Part shown: one piece after another, positions 1 to 9,722 of the stretch
Layout: the number at the start of each line of letters is the position of its first letter
How positions within the stretch are numbered: position 1 is the first letter of the stretch
DNA from: an uncultured Flavobacteriales bacterium
GTDB taxonomy: Bacteria; Bacteroidota; Bacteroidia; Palsa-965
Assembly: GCA_903873905.1 (NCBI GenBank)
Contig: CAIQQJ010000169.1
Coordinates: forward strand, 1-55,590
Reading direction: 5' to 3'
DNA length: 55,590 nt
Made by a program: the position numbers and the translations under genes
Notes under the pieces: model-generated
Told to the model about the DNA's origin: nothing
Seen by the model: the letters and a program-made list of their open reading frames with translations, nothing else
The model's database searches: none

Positions 1-1590
1 AATTGTTTTTGCGCCGGCAAAATCTTTCGATGTGAATTTTGCATCCGCAGCTTTTATCAAATCAGCATATTGTTTTTCCAATCCCGCTGCAGAAATTCCT
101 GCATCACATTTTACAATCTGATCTTTCGGATATTGCTCTGCTGATTTTAATGCAGAAGCCTGCTGATAAATTGTTTTTGCGCCTGTAAAATCTTTCGATG
201 TGAATTTTGTGTCGGCAGATTTTATCAAGTCAGCGTATTGCTTATCCAATCCTGCAGCGGCAATCGCAGCATCACATTTTACAATTTGATCTTTTGGATA
301 TTGTTCTGCTGATTTTATTCCTGAAGCTTCTTGATATTTTGATTTAGCTCCTGCAAAATCTTTTGCCGCAAATTTCACATCGGCTGCGGCAATTGCATCT
401 GCATAGGCTTTGTCTTTAGCGGCGGCTCCCATTCCATCATCACAAGCTTTAATTCTGTCTTTAGGATATTGCTCTGCAGGTTTTATTCCTGAAGCTTCAA
501 CATATTTTGCACGAGCGCCTGTGAAATCTTTAGTTGTGAATTTTGCATCTGCAAGTTTAAGGGCATCAGCATAAGCTTTGTCTTTTGCAGCACCTGCCAT
601 GGCGTCATCACAAGCTTTGATTCGATCTTTCGGATATTGTTCAGCCGATTTTATTCCTGAAGCTTCAGCATATTTAGCTCGTGCACCGACAAAATCATTT
701 GCTGTAAATTTTGCATCTGCAGCAGCTATTGCATCGTTATATTGTTTGTCTTTTGCAGCGCCAGCCATTGCATCATCACAGGCTTTAATTCTAATTGGCG
801 GATAAGTTTCTATTGGTTTAATTCCTGCAGCTTCTGTATACTTTGCTTTTGCGCCAGTAAAATCTTTTGCGTCGAACTTCTTGTCTGCATCGGCAATTGC
901 ATCATTATATTGTTTGTCTTTTGCAGCCGCGCCCATCGCATCATCGCAAGCTTTAATTCTGATTGGTGGATAAGCCTCATTCGGTTTAATGGTACCTGCA
1001 ATAACATATTTAGCTCTCGCACCTGTGAAGTCTTTTGCGGCAAATTTTGCGTCTGCATCTGCAATAGCATCATTGTATTGTTTGTCTTTTGCGGCACCTG
1101 CCAACGCATCATCGCATGCCTTAATTCTAATAGGCGGATAAGCTTCCGTAGGTCTTAATAATCCAGCTTCCTGATATTTCGCTTTTGCTCCAACAAAATC
1201 TTTGGCAGTGAATTTTGCATCAGCATCGGCAATTGCATCAGCGTATTGTTTTTCTTTTGCAGCACCTGCTAACGCATCATCACAAGCTTTGATTCGCTGT
1301 GGAGGCATTGGTTCACTTGGACGTAAACTTTGAGCAGTTTGAAAATTTGTTTTTGCTCCTGCATAATTTTTTGCTGTGAACATGGCTTCCCCTGCAGCCA
1401 TTGCATCATCATATTTCTTTTTATCTGCAGCGTTGGCTCCAAGTTTTGCATCACACTTTGCAATTTGGTCTTTTGGATATTGTTCATTCGGAAGAATTCC
1501 CAATGCCTCTTGATATTTCGCTTTTGCATTCGTCCAATCCGAAGCATTAAAAAGTTTATCCGCGGCATCAATTGCAGCTTGATACATTCT
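1..1590 (-). repeat. 168-bp tandem coding repeat array (about 9 copies in view)
   Basis: The same landmark, the codons for K-A/V-C-D next to a proline-rich turn, recurs near 99, 267, 435, 603, 771, 939, 1107, 1275 and 1443, a strict 168-base (56-codon) period. Neighbouring copies are close at the DNA level. Units nearest the N-terminus read YPPIRIKACDDA and units toward the left edge read YPKDQIVKCDA, so there are at least two sub-families. Each unit carries one cysteine. The array continues past base 1. Confidence 0.9.
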
Positions 1591-2166
1591 CAGTTTTTCT
1601 CTGGCAAGACGAGCAAGTTCTTTCAGTTTGTCCAACTGCGCCTGAATCTGAGAGGTATACACCTTGTCATAATCAAAATCATCAACAGCAGGAAGTGGAT
1701 TGTAAATAATTCTTGCAATTGGATTATTCAATACTGAATAATCTAATCCAGGGAATAATTTGAAAAGATCCACATCCACATCATAATCCGCGAAACCTGA
1801 ATTGGTTCGTTCATCCGGAACGTTGAATGTATTAATCGCAATTCTCTTTGTAATATATCCCGGCTTTGTAATTTGAACAACGAAGTCACCGTCATGTGGA
1901 ACGCTCAATTTGAATTTTCCATTACTACCTGTTGAAGAAGTAGAAACTAATGTCGAGCCTTTATAAAGATTTACAGAACAATCTGCGAGAGGAACATCTT
2001 TTTGTTTTTTATCGTCAAATTCAGTTATGTGTCCAACAAAAACCAATTCAAATTCAACTCTTTTTGAAGGAGGACTTTGGGCAAAAGCAGAAATGGCCGG
2101 CACAACGACCAGCAATAGCAAAAGAATAAGGTGTTTCGAGGCGTTCGAAAGGGCGCTTCCCAACAT
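1..2166 (-). CDS. Exported protein with tandem 56-residue repeats (partial, C-terminus off the window)
   Basis: The minus-strand frame is open from the start codon at 2166 to base 1 (722 codons) with no stop. Residues 1-30 form a signal peptide (MLGSALSNASKH, a leucine/valine core, then AISAFAQ). Residues 40-140 look like a carboxypeptidase-regulatory-like beta-sandwich (GHITEFDD..., STGSNGKFKLSVPHDGDFVV). Next come a short coiled stretch (QAQLDKLKELARLAREKL) and about nine TPR-like helical repeats of exactly 56 residues, each with an AKFTAKDFxGAKAKY core and a conserved K-x-C-D. An in-frame ATG at 2217 would add 17 residues ahead of the signal peptide; I prefer 2166 because it gives a normal n-region. 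Exported Bacteroidota proteins that combine such a sandwich with TPR-like repeats often have an OmpA-like C-terminus, which would lie outside the window. Function unknown. Confidence 0.85.
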   Translation of the reverse strand, partial: MLGSALSNASKHLILLLLLVVVPAISAFAQSPPSKRVEFELVFVGHITEFDDKKQKDVPLADCSVNLYKGSTLVSTSSTGSNGKFKLSVPHDGDFVVQITKPGYITKRIAINTFNVPDERTNSGFADYDVDVDLFKLFPGLDYSVLNNPIARIIYNPLPAVDDFDYDKVYTSQIQAQLDKLKELARLAREKLRMYQAAIDAADKLFNASDWTNAKAKYQEALGILPNEQYPKDQIAKCDAKLGANAADKKKYDDAMAAGEAMFTAKNYAGAKTNFQTAQSLRPSEPMPPQRIKACDDALAGAAKEKQYADAIADADAKFTAKDFVGAKAKYQEAGLLRPTEAYPPIRIKACDDALAGAAKDKQYNDAIADADAKFAAKDFTGARAKYVIAGTIKPNEAYPPIRIKACDDAMGAAAKDKQYNDAIADADKKFDAKDFTGAKAKYTEAAGIKPIETYPPIRIKACDDAMAGAAKDKQYNDAIAAADAKFTANDFVGARAKYAEASGIKSAEQYPKDRIKACDDAMAGAAKDKAYADALKLADAKFTTKDFTGARAKYVEASGIKPAEQYPKDRIKACDDGMGAAAKDKAYADAIAAADVKFAAKDFAGAKSKYQEASGIKSAEQYPKDQIVKCDAAIAAAGLDKQYADLIKSADTKFTSKDFTGAKTIYQQASALKSAEQYPKDQIVKCDAGISAAGLEKQYADLIKAADAKFTSKDFAGAKTI

Positions 2167-2278
2167 AAAGAAAAAAAGGTGCTTTTTAGACGGGTAAATA
2201 TCGTTGAAAAATCCCATTCTACACTATTATTAAAGTCATTCGTATATCAAAAGATAAGCATTTTTTGTGCCAAGCGGG

Positions 2279-2300
2279 AATATTGCCAATTCGCAATATT
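2279..2300. promoter_or_regulatory. 8-bp perfect inverted repeat in the 2167-2462 gap
   Basis: AATATTGC, six bases, GCAATATT, about 115 bases upstream of the repeat-protein start codon. No T-run follows on either strand, so an operator is more likely than a terminator. The same gap holds a small TACCTT/AAGGTA hairpin at 2383-2396, 67 bases past the stop of the 115-residue membrane protein; it lacks a convincing U-tract. I see no gene in the gap. Confidence 0.3.
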
Positions 2301-2462
2301 GGAGGCCTTGAAATTAAAGGGATTGAGAGCTAATAGCGATTTTGAACAAATTTTAATAAGGGCTTTGACGGAATGAAAATTATACCTTAAAAGGTAATAA
2401 AATTTCAGTAGAATGGGCGCTGAGTTGAGCCCTAAACATTCAAGTGGGCAAATATTAATTTT

Positions 2463-2810
2463 CTATTTATAGAATTCAGGATCGAAACTGATCAGCGCAA
2501 ACACTGCGCATATCACTGAAACGATTGCCCAAATAATCCACATTATTTTGTGTAATCTGGGTGCATTATTCCATAACTCCTTGTTAATGTCCTTTCCAAC
2601 CATCTTGTTTGATGAAACACCACCAGGGAAAATAAAAAACACCAAAGACAAAATCGACAATGCAATTCCTATTGCCAAAAGCTTAGGGAAATAGTTGTTG
2701 CCTAGATAAAGCATGATTGCATTTACACCAATCATTGCTAAACCAAAAACCAAAAACACCAATCCGTATTGGTATCCTATTTTTTTTGGTTTCAAATTGG
2801 AATCTGCCAT
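2463..2810 (-). CDS. Small membrane protein, three transmembrane segments
   Basis: 115 residues. There are hydrophobic segments at about 13-35 (YGLVFLVFGLAMIGVNAIML), 42-61 and 88-108, with a soluble loop of about 25 residues between the second and third (SSNKMVGKDINKELWNN). It starts 9 bases after the next membrane-protein gene (2820-3245), so the two are probably one transcript. No family recognised; it could be a small inner-membrane accessory protein. No catalytic motif is visible. Confidence 0.7.
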   Translation of the reverse strand: MADSNLKPKKIGYQYGLVFLVFGLAMIGVNAIMLYLGNNYFPKLLAIGIALSILSLVFFIFPGGVSSNKMVGKDINKELWNNAPRLHKIMWIIWAIVSVICAVFALISFDPEFYK

Positions 2811-2819
2811 GGAACTATT

Positions 2820-3245
2820 TTAGTTTGCAGGATTATCTTTTGTTGAAGAATGACTTCCGAAATACAAATACAACATAAGCAATCCGAGAAGCCCTTCGGT
2901 AATTGCTGTTGCAAGCATTAGCCATTTTCCGTGTCCTTGAACAAACAACATCACACAGAAAGCAGCCACAACCAATTTGCTCATAGCGCCAATAAAAAAA
3001 ACAATTTTATTTTTTATAGAGTCTGCTGCGGCCATCAAAAATGCAATTCCCATTACCAATACAACAGCCCAGAAAAGATAATGGTACATCGCCACATATG
3101 GAAATGTTGACCTTGGATCTGGCGCATATTTGAAGAATTGAGAAAAGAAAAATGCGGGTGAAATAAGCGCAGCCAATGCGAACATTAAATTGATGATGGC
3201 GGCAATAACCAAAATGCGGCCTTGATTCTTAAAAAGTATTTTCAC
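2820..3245 (-). CDS. Small membrane protein, four transmembrane segments
   Basis: 141 residues with four predicted helices at about 10-33, 50-70, 78-98 and 104-126, a short basic N-terminus (MKILFKNQGR) and a charged C-terminal tail (SHSSTKDNPAN). It lies 21 bases downstream of the ornithine aminotransferase gene on the same strand and just before the 115-residue membrane protein, so a three-gene transcript is plausible. The fold resembles small DUF-type membrane proteins, but I do not recognise a named family. Function unknown. Confidence 0.7.
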   Translation of the reverse strand: MKILFKNQGRILVIAAIINLMFALAALISPAFFFSQFFKYAPDPRSTFPYVAMYHYLFWAVVLVMGIAFLMAAADSIKNKIVFFIGAMSKLVVAAFCVMLFVQGHGKWLMLATAITEGLLGLLMLYLYFGSHSSTKDNPAN

Positions 3246-3266
3246 GGAAAAATATCGATTAGCGTT

Positions 3267-4505
3267 TTATTTTTCGAAAGATAGAATAGATTCACGAATG
3301 ATTCTTGCGCAATCCATAATTTGAGCTTCTGTAATATTTAAGGGTGGCGCAAAACGAATAATATCATCATGAGTGGGTTTGGCCAACAATCCATTTCCCA
3401 TCATTTTCAAACAAACATCCCAAGCTGTGATTCCATTTTCAGGTTTTATCACTACAGCGTTGAACAAGCCTTTTCCACGAACGAGTGCAATTCTACTGGA
3501 TTCAATTTTTTGCAACTCATCTCGAAGAATTTTTCCTAACCTTTCGGAATTCTCCGATAACTTTTCTTCTTTCAAAACAGTCAGGGCAGCAATCGCAACT
3601 TGATTGGCAAGTGGATTTCCTCCATACGTTGAACCATGTTCCCCTGGATTTATTGTCAGCATAATTTCATCGTCAGCTAAAACAGCCGACACAGGAAGTA
3701 CTCCACCCGACAATGCTTTTCCAAGAATCAAAACATCAGGACGAACATTCTCATGATCACATGCCAACATTTTTCCTGTGCGGCCCAATCCACTTTGTAC
3801 TTCATCGGCCACCATCAATACATTGTTTTTTGTGCACAAGTCACGTACGCCTTGCAGGTAACCTTCATCGGGAACAACAACTCCTGCTTCACCCTGAACT
3901 GGCTCAAAAATAAATGCACAAACATTTGGATCAAGCAATGCATTTGCCAATGACTTCAAATCGTTGTAAGGAATTATTACGTAACCAGGAACAAGCGGAC
4001 CAAATCCGCCATAACTGGAAGGATCTGTAGAAGCGGAAATCGAAGAAATTGTTCTGCCGTGAAAATTATGTTCCACCCAAACAATTTTCGCTTGATTGTC
4101 AGGAATTCCTTTCATTTTATATCCCCAACGACGGGCAAGTTTTACCGCAGTTTCCACCGCTTCAACACCAGTATTCATTGGTAAAACCTTGTCGTAACCA
4201 AAATACTTGGTTATGAATTTTTCGTATTCACCAAGTGAATCGTTATAAAAAGCGCGTGATGTTAAAGTGAGTTTTGTTGATTGCTCTATTAAAGCTCCGA
4301 TGATTTTCGGATGACAATGACCTTGATTTACGGCAGAATAAGCGGCAAGGAAGTCGTAATATTTTTTTCCTTCAACATCCCAAACAAAAACGCCTTCACC
4401 ACGTGCGAGCACAACCGGTAGTGGATGGTAATTGTGCGCGCCATAGCGAGCTTCCATCGAAATTAATGCTTCGGAACGTGTTAATTTTTCGGCCACAGTT
4501 GACAT
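3267..4505 (-). CDS. rocD: Ornithine--oxo-acid transaminase
   Basis: A 412-residue class-III PLP aminotransferase that moves the delta-amino group of ornithine to 2-oxoglutarate, giving glutamate semialdehyde for proline, arginine and glutamate interconversion in the cytosol. The motifs are those of ornithine aminotransferase: [54 protein letters not shown] and the PLP lysine in [10 protein letters not shown] (K263). The frame is open 20 codons further upstream, but [20 protein letters not shown] matches the usual N-terminus, so I start at 4505. The gene is full length. It is divergent from rlmD; the 166-base gap must hold both promoters, though I found no perfect TAnnTTTG element there. Confidence 0.95.
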   Translation of the reverse strand: MSTVAEKLTRSEALISMEARYGAHNYHPLPVVLARGEGVFVWDVEGKKYYDFLAAYSAVNQGHCHPKIIGALIEQSTKLTLTSRAFYNDSLGEYEKFITKYFGYDKVLPMNTGVEAVETAVKLARRWGYKMKGIPDNQAKIVWVEHNFHGRTISSISASTDPSSYGGFGPLVPGYVIIPYNDLKSLANALLDPNVCAFIFEPVQGEAGVVVPDEGYLQGVRDLCTKNNVLMVADEVQSGLGRTGKMLACDHENVRPDVLILGKALSGGVLPVSAVLADDEIMLTINPGEHGSTYGGNPLANQVAIAALTVLKEEKLSENSERLGKILRDELQKIESSRIALVRGKGLFNAVVIKPENGITAWDVCLKMMGNGLLAKPTHDDIIRFAPPLNITEAQIMDCARIIRESILSFEK

Positions 4506-4671
4506 GAAATTTAAGGTATTTATTTGATTCAAGAATATTCCGCGAAGGTACGAAATGCTTGTCAATCCTGAGATTTGACTATTTGAGATTCGAATATTTC
4601 AATTCCACAAAACTTTGCAATTTTTCGAATCATCGAATTTTCAAATTTTCAATACCTACCTTCGCACCGAA

Positions 4672-6075
4672 ATGAAAAAGAAAAATCATCCCGTTTTTGA
4701 AAATGTCGAAATTCTCGCTGCGGCTGCTGAAGGAAAATCTGTTGCACGTGTTGATTCACGCGTCATCTTTATTGCCAATGCTGTTCCTGGTGATGTGGCG
4801 GATATTCAGATTACAAGAAAAGAGCGAAAGTTTTTTGAAGGCAAGGCAATTAATTTTCACAAATATTCCGATAAACGTGTTGAGCCAACGTGTATTCACT
4901 TTGGAGTGTGTGGCGGTTGCAAATGGCAACACATGGATTATCATTGGCAATTGCATTACAAACAACAACAGGTTTTTGATGCCTTGACACGTATCGGCAA
5001 AGTTGAAATTCCTGAATTAATTCCCATTCTTGGCTCAAAAGAAACATTCAATTATAGAAATCGACTTGACTTCAGTTTCTCGAATAAGAAGTGGCTGACG
5101 AATGAAGAAATTGAAGGTGGAGTAGAATTTGCCGATCGTAATGCATTGGGATTTCATATTCCCGGAACATTTGACAAAGTATTGGATATTTCTGAATGTC
5201 ATTTGCAAGGAAAACTTTCTGAAGACATCCGCAAATTTGTTAGAGAGTTTGCAAGAGCTAATAATTATATTTTTTTCGATATAAAAGTTCAAGCAGGATT
5301 TCTTCGAATATTAACCATTCGAACTTCTTCCACTGGAGAAACAATGGTCATTTTTCAATTTTACAAAGACCAACCTGATGCGCGTGAGGAATTGCTGAAT
5401 GCACTTGCGAAAAAATTCCCTGAAATCACATCTCTGATTTATTTCATCAACCCAAAAGGCAACGATACATTTCATGATTTAGAAGTGCATCTTCATGCGG
5501 GCCGCGATCATATTTTTGAAGCGATGGAAGACTTGCAATTCAAGATCGGACCAAAATCTTTTTACCAAACAAATTCTGCACAAGCTTATGAGTTGTATAA
5601 AATCACAAGGGATTTTGCAGGATTAACAGGAACAGAAAATGTTTACGATCTCTACACAGGAACTGGGACGATTGCATTGTTCGTTGCAAAGCTTGCGAAG
5701 AAGGTGATTGGAATTGAAATGATTGCCGCTGCAATTGAGGACGCAAAACAAAATGCAAAATTGAATAACATCAGCAACACGGAGTTTTTCGCTGCCGATA
5801 TGAAGGATATGTTCAACGATGCTTTCATTGCGCAACATGGAAAACCGGATGTGATCATTACCGATCCGCCACGTGCAGGGATGCATGAGGATGTGGTGCG
5901 ATGCATTGCGAGATCAGGTGCCAAAAAAATTGTTTACGTCAGTTGCAATCCCGCATCTCAAGCACGCGATTTGGCAATTCTCGATGAAATGTATCGTATT
6001 GTTAAAGTACAACCTGTCGATATGTTTCCTCAAACGCACCATGTAGAAAATGTGGTTTTGTTAGAAAAGAGGTAG
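4672..6075 (+). CDS. rlmD: 23S rRNA (uracil-5-)-methyltransferase, RlmD/TrmA family
   Basis: 467 residues. A TRAM-like N-terminal domain is followed by the Fe-S cysteines C74, C80 and C83 (CIHFGVCGGCKWQH) with a likely fourth Cys in DISECH. The C-terminal SAM methyltransferase domain has DLYTGTGTIALFVA (SAM loop), ITDPPRAGMHEDV and YVSCNPASQARDL, which holds the catalytic cysteine. This family makes 5-methyluridine in 23S rRNA (U1939 in E. coli). I start at 4672, in front of MKKKNHPVFENVEIL; the extra upstream codons are unlike the family. It converges with the DUF4249 gene. A short palindrome (CAAATT AC AATTTG, 6101-6114) lies in the gap but is not a convincing terminator. Confidence 0.92.
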   Translation: MKKKNHPVFENVEILAAAAEGKSVARVDSRVIFIANAVPGDVADIQITRKERKFFEGKAINFHKYSDKRVEPTCIHFGVCGGCKWQHMDYHWQLHYKQQQVFDALTRIGKVEIPELIPILGSKETFNYRNRLDFSFSNKKWLTNEEIEGGVEFADRNALGFHIPGTFDKVLDISECHLQGKLSEDIRKFVREFARANNYIFFDIKVQAGFLRILTIRTSSTGETMVIFQFYKDQPDAREELLNALAKKFPEITSLIYFINPKGNDTFHDLEVHLHAGRDHIFEAMEDLQFKIGPKSFYQTNSAQAYELYKITRDFAGLTGTENVYDLYTGTGTIALFVAKLAKKVIGIEMIAAAIEDAKQNAKLNNISNTEFFAADMKDMFNDAFIAQHGKPDVIITDPPRAGMHEDVVRCIARSGAKKIVYVSCNPASQARDLAILDEMYRIVKVQPVDMFPQTHHVENVVLLEKR

Positions 6076-6123
6076 TTCGGAATTCGACATTTGAAATTGG
6101 CAAATTACAATTTGGTCCTTGAG

Positions 6124-6984
6124 CTAATGACAAATTATTGTGTCATACACGGGACTGTATCCACAAAAAATTCCTAATCCTCCTGTCACATTTGTTTTGA
6201 TTACGCTTGGCGCTGCAAAAGGATTTCCATTTGACATGACCGCATTTTCGAAGGTGCGAAAGAAATTCACTTCAGCTTGGCCGATGCTGCAGAATTGAAC
6301 AATGATTGTATCGCCTCTGATATAATAGCCTGCTTGCGGACCTGTATCCTCAGGAGCGGTGGAGCCAGGAATGCTTGGGCGTGTGTATCCAAAATCAAAA
6401 GTTGTTCCTTCAATAAATTTGTCATCGAAAGCAGAACCGAATGGCGCCATGAATGCAGCATCTTTTGTAATTCGTTTTGAAAACCAACGGTAACCATTCT
6501 CAGGTCCAACAGGATCGGATAAGCGCGCCCACGCAAATCCAAGACTATCGCTTGGAGGTTCAACTTTAAACCAAGTGCTATCAAGTTGAACAGGATTACG
6601 AATGGTTGAAGTTGCTGTTGCTGTTTTTCCATTCGCCACAACGGATAAGTTGTAAGTATGACCAACTTGTCCAAGAATAACAGATCCCATCCAAACGATT
6701 GGAATAGGTCTGTTCGCATCATAGGCGAGATGAAGCGTATCAATGAGTGTGCCGTCAGTAATAATTGCTGTTGCATTTGTGATGAGCACACTTGCCAATG
6801 CGGCTGAATCAACAGGATCAAAATATCCCGTGCTCCATGTCAAATTTATTTCTGCATATTTTCCGGTAAAAATTCCTCCATCCACAACTATTTTCTTTTC
6901 CGGTGCAGGCAAATCAATGGTGATGGTTTTTGAACACGAAAAAAACAGCAGCATTGTCAAAGGAAAAATCAAATATTTTCTCAT
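6124..6984 (-). CDS. DUF4249 family lipoprotein, partner of the TonB-dependent receptor
   Basis: 286 residues. The signal ends in a lipobox (LLFFSC, Cys17), so the protein should be lipid-anchored. The KTITIDLPAPEKKIVVDGGIF start, the strand-rich middle and the GGLGIFCGYSPV end are typical of DUF4249, a Bacteroidota family that usually follows a TonB-dependent receptor. It begins 4 bases after the receptor stop codon, so the two are co-transcribed. By analogy with SusD-type partners it may sit on the outer membrane and help capture a substrate. The substrate is unknown, and nothing nearby (no glycosidase or transporter) identifies it. Confidence 0.88.
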   Translation of the reverse strand: MRKYLIFPLTMLLFFSCSKTITIDLPAPEKKIVVDGGIFTGKYAEINLTWSTGYFDPVDSAALASVLITNATAIITDGTLIDTLHLAYDANRPIPIVWMGSVILGQVGHTYNLSVVANGKTATATSTIRNPVQLDSTWFKVEPPSDSLGFAWARLSDPVGPENGYRWFSKRITKDAAFMAPFGSAFDDKFIEGTTFDFGYTRPSIPGSTAPEDTGPQAGYYIRGDTIIVQFCSIGQAEVNFFRTFENAVMSNGNPFAAPSVIKTNVTGGLGIFCGYSPVYDTIICH

Positions 6985-6988
6985 GGTC

Positions 6989-9379
6989 TTAAAAATTAAA
7001 ATTCCAAGTGATCGAAGGAAGAATTGGGAAAAGAGAAACCTGTTTTGCTGTGACTTTCAGATTTCCTTCCTGAACACTTCCTTGTGAATCGAAGAAAATG
7101 AAATATGGGTTATGCCGATTGTAAGCATTGTATACTGATAAATTCCAAGAATTCTGATAGGGCAATCGATTGAATAATTTTTTTGATTTACAATTGTAAG
7201 TAACAGAAACATCAAGACGGTGGTAAGCAGGCATTCTGAAACTATTTCTTCTGCCATAATCGGAAACAATGATTCCTTCAACAATGTATCGAGATTCAGG
7301 AAGGGAAATAGCATTACCAGTACCATAAACAAAAATGGAACCGAATGACCATCGTTCGTTCAAGTCATAAACTGCAACAACAGAAATGTCGTGTCGACGA
7401 TCGTATCGTGCATAAAAGAAATGGCCGTTGTCAATATCTGGAAATGTTCTTGTTGTCCAAGAAAGTGTATAACCCACCCAACCATTTAATTTGCCGATTG
7501 CTTTTTTGAAAAAGAATTCTGCTCCGTAAGATTGACCTTTTCCGAAAATGAAATTATTGTCGGTGTTGTTGTTTACGTTGTCAGATGGCAATGAACTTGG
7601 AGCAAATTCCACTTGGTTGCGCATGTTTTTATAATAAACCTCAACGGAAGACTCAAACATGTTATTGTGAAAATTTCGGAAATATCCTGCAGCATATTGT
7701 TCGCCAATTTGTGGTTTCACTTTATCAGAACAAGGAACCCAAATGTCTGTAGGAAGTGAAATTGGAGAAATGGATGCAAGATGAACGTATTGTAGGTTGT
7801 GTGTGAACGAAGCTTTGATGGAAGATTTTTCATCTATAATAAAACGAAGCGACAAACGTGGTTCGAGTCCACCATAATCCGCAACTTTTTTGAATTTGCC
7901 ATAATGCGTAATTCCAATTGTTCTTCCTGTCACATCCTGAATGTATCGGTCGAACGGACCCACTTGCATGAAATAAGAATAACGTAATCCTGCATTTATT
8001 TTCCAACGATTTGTAATATCCCAATCGTCATTGATATAAGCAGCTACTTCATGACCATATTCTTTTTTAAGTCCGCCCAAATCGAAAGTTGTTTCACCCT
8101 GTTTGGCCGAAACATTGTTGGGAGTGAAAGTGTGCCAGATATAATTTGCTCCGAAGCGTATATAATGTTTGTTGTTTGGCAAAAAACTAAAATCCACTTT
8201 TTCATTCCAATCTCTTATGCCAGAAAAAAGTTTGAATTCAAATCCATCTTGCGCCGCGCCAAATGAAAATTTGTAGTCGGTGAAAACGGAAGTTGTATTA
8301 ACAAACAACCTTGGTCCCATCAGGTGATTCCATCTAAGGGAAGTTGTGGCATTTCCCCATGGAATGGAAACTTTGAAATCGGATTGGTTGTCAACATATG
8401 AAAAGACATCCCGACCATAATATCCGCTGAGGAAAATTCTGTTCTTGTCGTTGATTCGCCAATTCAGTTTTGTGTTCAAGTCGTAGAAATAATAACCCGA
8501 ACCTTTGAAAGGAGAACTTGGTTTGATAAAGGGTTGCATCAACACATCGATGTATGTTCTCCTTGCGGAAACGATAAACGAAGCCGTGTCTTTTTTAATG
8601 GGCCCTTGCACAGTCAATCGTGAAGCAATAACACCGATTCCACCTTGCACTTGCAATTTCTGATTGTTTCCTTCCTTCATGGAAATGTCAAGCACGGATG
8701 AAAGTCGACCGCCATGTTGCGCAGGCATTCCACCTTTGATGAGATTGATGTCTTTGATTGCATCACCATTAAAAACGGAAAAAAATCCAAAGAGATGACC
8801 TGCATTGTATACAGTGGCCTCATCCAACAACACAAGATTCTGGTCGGGACCACCACCACGCACGTAAAATCCAGAATTACCTTCAGCACCTCCTTTCACT
8901 CCGGGTAATAGTTGAATGGTTTTCAATACATCAACTTCTCCCATGAAAGATGGAATTTTTGTGACTTGTTTCATCTCGAGTCGATTCACACTCATTTGCC
9001 CATCACTCACATTTTCATCCGCTTTATGATCAGTGATGACCACCACATCATTTTCAATCGGCAACATTTTTATGTCAATAAAAATGTCATGTGTTAAACT
9101 AATATGTTGTTTGTATTTCTGAAGTCCTGTAAATGAAACCATCATTTCATATTGACCGCTGTCGGCAGTAATGGAAAAGAATCCATAATTATTTGTCACT
9201 GTTCCTTTCAATGGTTCCCGAATGGTAACAGCTGCACCGATGATGGCTTCGCCATTTGAAGATTCCTTGACATAACCGGAAATAGTGAATCTTTTCCCCG
9301 CTTGTGCTTGCGCGTGAATTGGGATTCCTGAAATGAAAATGAGGAGCAAACAAATGCGGATGATTGCTTTAAATTTCAT
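6989..9379 (-). CDS. TonB-dependent outer-membrane receptor with carboxypeptidase-regulatory-like N-terminus
   Basis: 796 residues. The signal peptide ends near HAQAQA. Residues 30-115 form the CarboxypepD_reg-like domain (FTISGYVKESSNGEAIIGAA, TNNYGFFSIT). The plug domain follows (about 130-240: EVDVLKTIQLLPGVKGGAEG, FYVRGGGPDQNLVLLDEATV, GGMPAQHGGRLSSVLDISMK), then a long beta-barrel ending in an aromatic C-terminus (ITWNFNF). Energy would come from TonB-ExbBD elsewhere in the genome. It is smaller than SusC proteins and pairs with DUF4249 rather than SusD. It is expressed from the promoter at 9408-9436, with DUF4249 downstream. Substrate unknown. Confidence 0.92.
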   Translation of the reverse strand: MKFKAIIRICLLLIFISGIPIHAQAQAGKRFTISGYVKESSNGEAIIGAAVTIREPLKGTVTNNYGFFSITADSGQYEMMVSFTGLQKYKQHISLTHDIFIDIKMLPIENDVVVITDHKADENVSDGQMSVNRLEMKQVTKIPSFMGEVDVLKTIQLLPGVKGGAEGNSGFYVRGGGPDQNLVLLDEATVYNAGHLFGFFSVFNGDAIKDINLIKGGMPAQHGGRLSSVLDISMKEGNNQKLQVQGGIGVIASRLTVQGPIKKDTASFIVSARRTYIDVLMQPFIKPSSPFKGSGYYFYDLNTKLNWRINDKNRIFLSGYYGRDVFSYVDNQSDFKVSIPWGNATTSLRWNHLMGPRLFVNTTSVFTDYKFSFGAAQDGFEFKLFSGIRDWNEKVDFSFLPNNKHYIRFGANYIWHTFTPNNVSAKQGETTFDLGGLKKEYGHEVAAYINDDWDITNRWKINAGLRYSYFMQVGPFDRYIQDVTGRTIGITHYGKFKKVADYGGLEPRLSLRFIIDEKSSIKASFTHNLQYVHLASISPISLPTDIWVPCSDKVKPQIGEQYAAGYFRNFHNNMFESSVEVYYKNMRNQVEFAPSSLPSDNVNNNTDNNFIFGKGQSYGAEFFFKKAIGKLNGWVGYTLSWTTRTFPDIDNGHFFYARYDRRHDISVVAVYDLNERWSFGSIFVYGTGNAISLPESRYIVEGIIVSDYGRRNSFRMPAYHRLDVSVTYNCKSKKLFNRLPYQNSWNLSVYNAYNRHNPYFIFFDSQGSVQEGNLKVTAKQVSLFPILPSITWNFNF

Positions 9380-9407
9380 AGAAATATTGCCTTTTTATTT
9401 AGCGGCA

Positions 9408-9436
9408 CAAAACTAGGGAACTTTGACAGAGCAAAA
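9408..9436 (-). promoter_or_regulatory. Bacteroidota-type promoter of the TonB receptor operon
   Basis: On the minus strand a TTTTG at 9436-9432 is followed 16 bases later by TAGTTTTG (9415-9408), a full match to the TAnnTTTG -7 element. The predicted start is near 9404, leaving a leader of about 25 bases. The spacing is slightly shorter than the usual 19. Confidence 0.5.
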
Positions 9437-9678
9437 TGTTTCCTGTGATGAATTGCACCGCAATTAGTGTTGTTTTAATGAAAATTGGGAAGTAATAATG
9501 TTGTTTTCACCTATAGACGGATGAATTGCCAATTGGTTACCACAATTCGGTCGGATTTTTGAAAAAAAACAAGACTTTTGCATTTCTGCAAACTCAGATG
9601 CAAATCCAGTCTTTCTTTTCTACCAAATTCTGGACATGCAATTGGCATTTGAAGGTTAATTTTTCTTTCATTTCACCT

Positions 9679-9686
9679 TAATTTTG
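9679..9686 (+). promoter_or_regulatory. Candidate -7 element for the DUF4907/kelch cluster
   Basis: TAATTTTG matches TAnnTTTG and lies 37 bases before the start codon at 9723. A clear TTTG at -33 is missing (the nearest, at 9648-9651, is 27 bases away). The rest of the 9437-9722 gap shows nothing else I can name. Confidence 0.35.
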
Positions 9687-9722
9687 CGTAAAGTTGTATT
9701 AGGCATTACACGTTTACACCTT

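Noticed and set aside
1-1600. Regular repeats suggesting CRISPR or a satellite
   Set aside because: The 168-base period is a multiple of three and the minus frame is open throughout; these are protein repeats.
2131-2376. 81-residue plus-strand frame over the start of the repeat-protein gene
   Set aside because: It overlaps the signal-peptide region of a convincing minus-strand gene and the intergenic inverted repeat; the composition is mixed, without domain features.
3713-3953. Plus-strand frames opposite rocD
   Set aside because: Shadows of the ornithine aminotransferase reading frame, without domain content.
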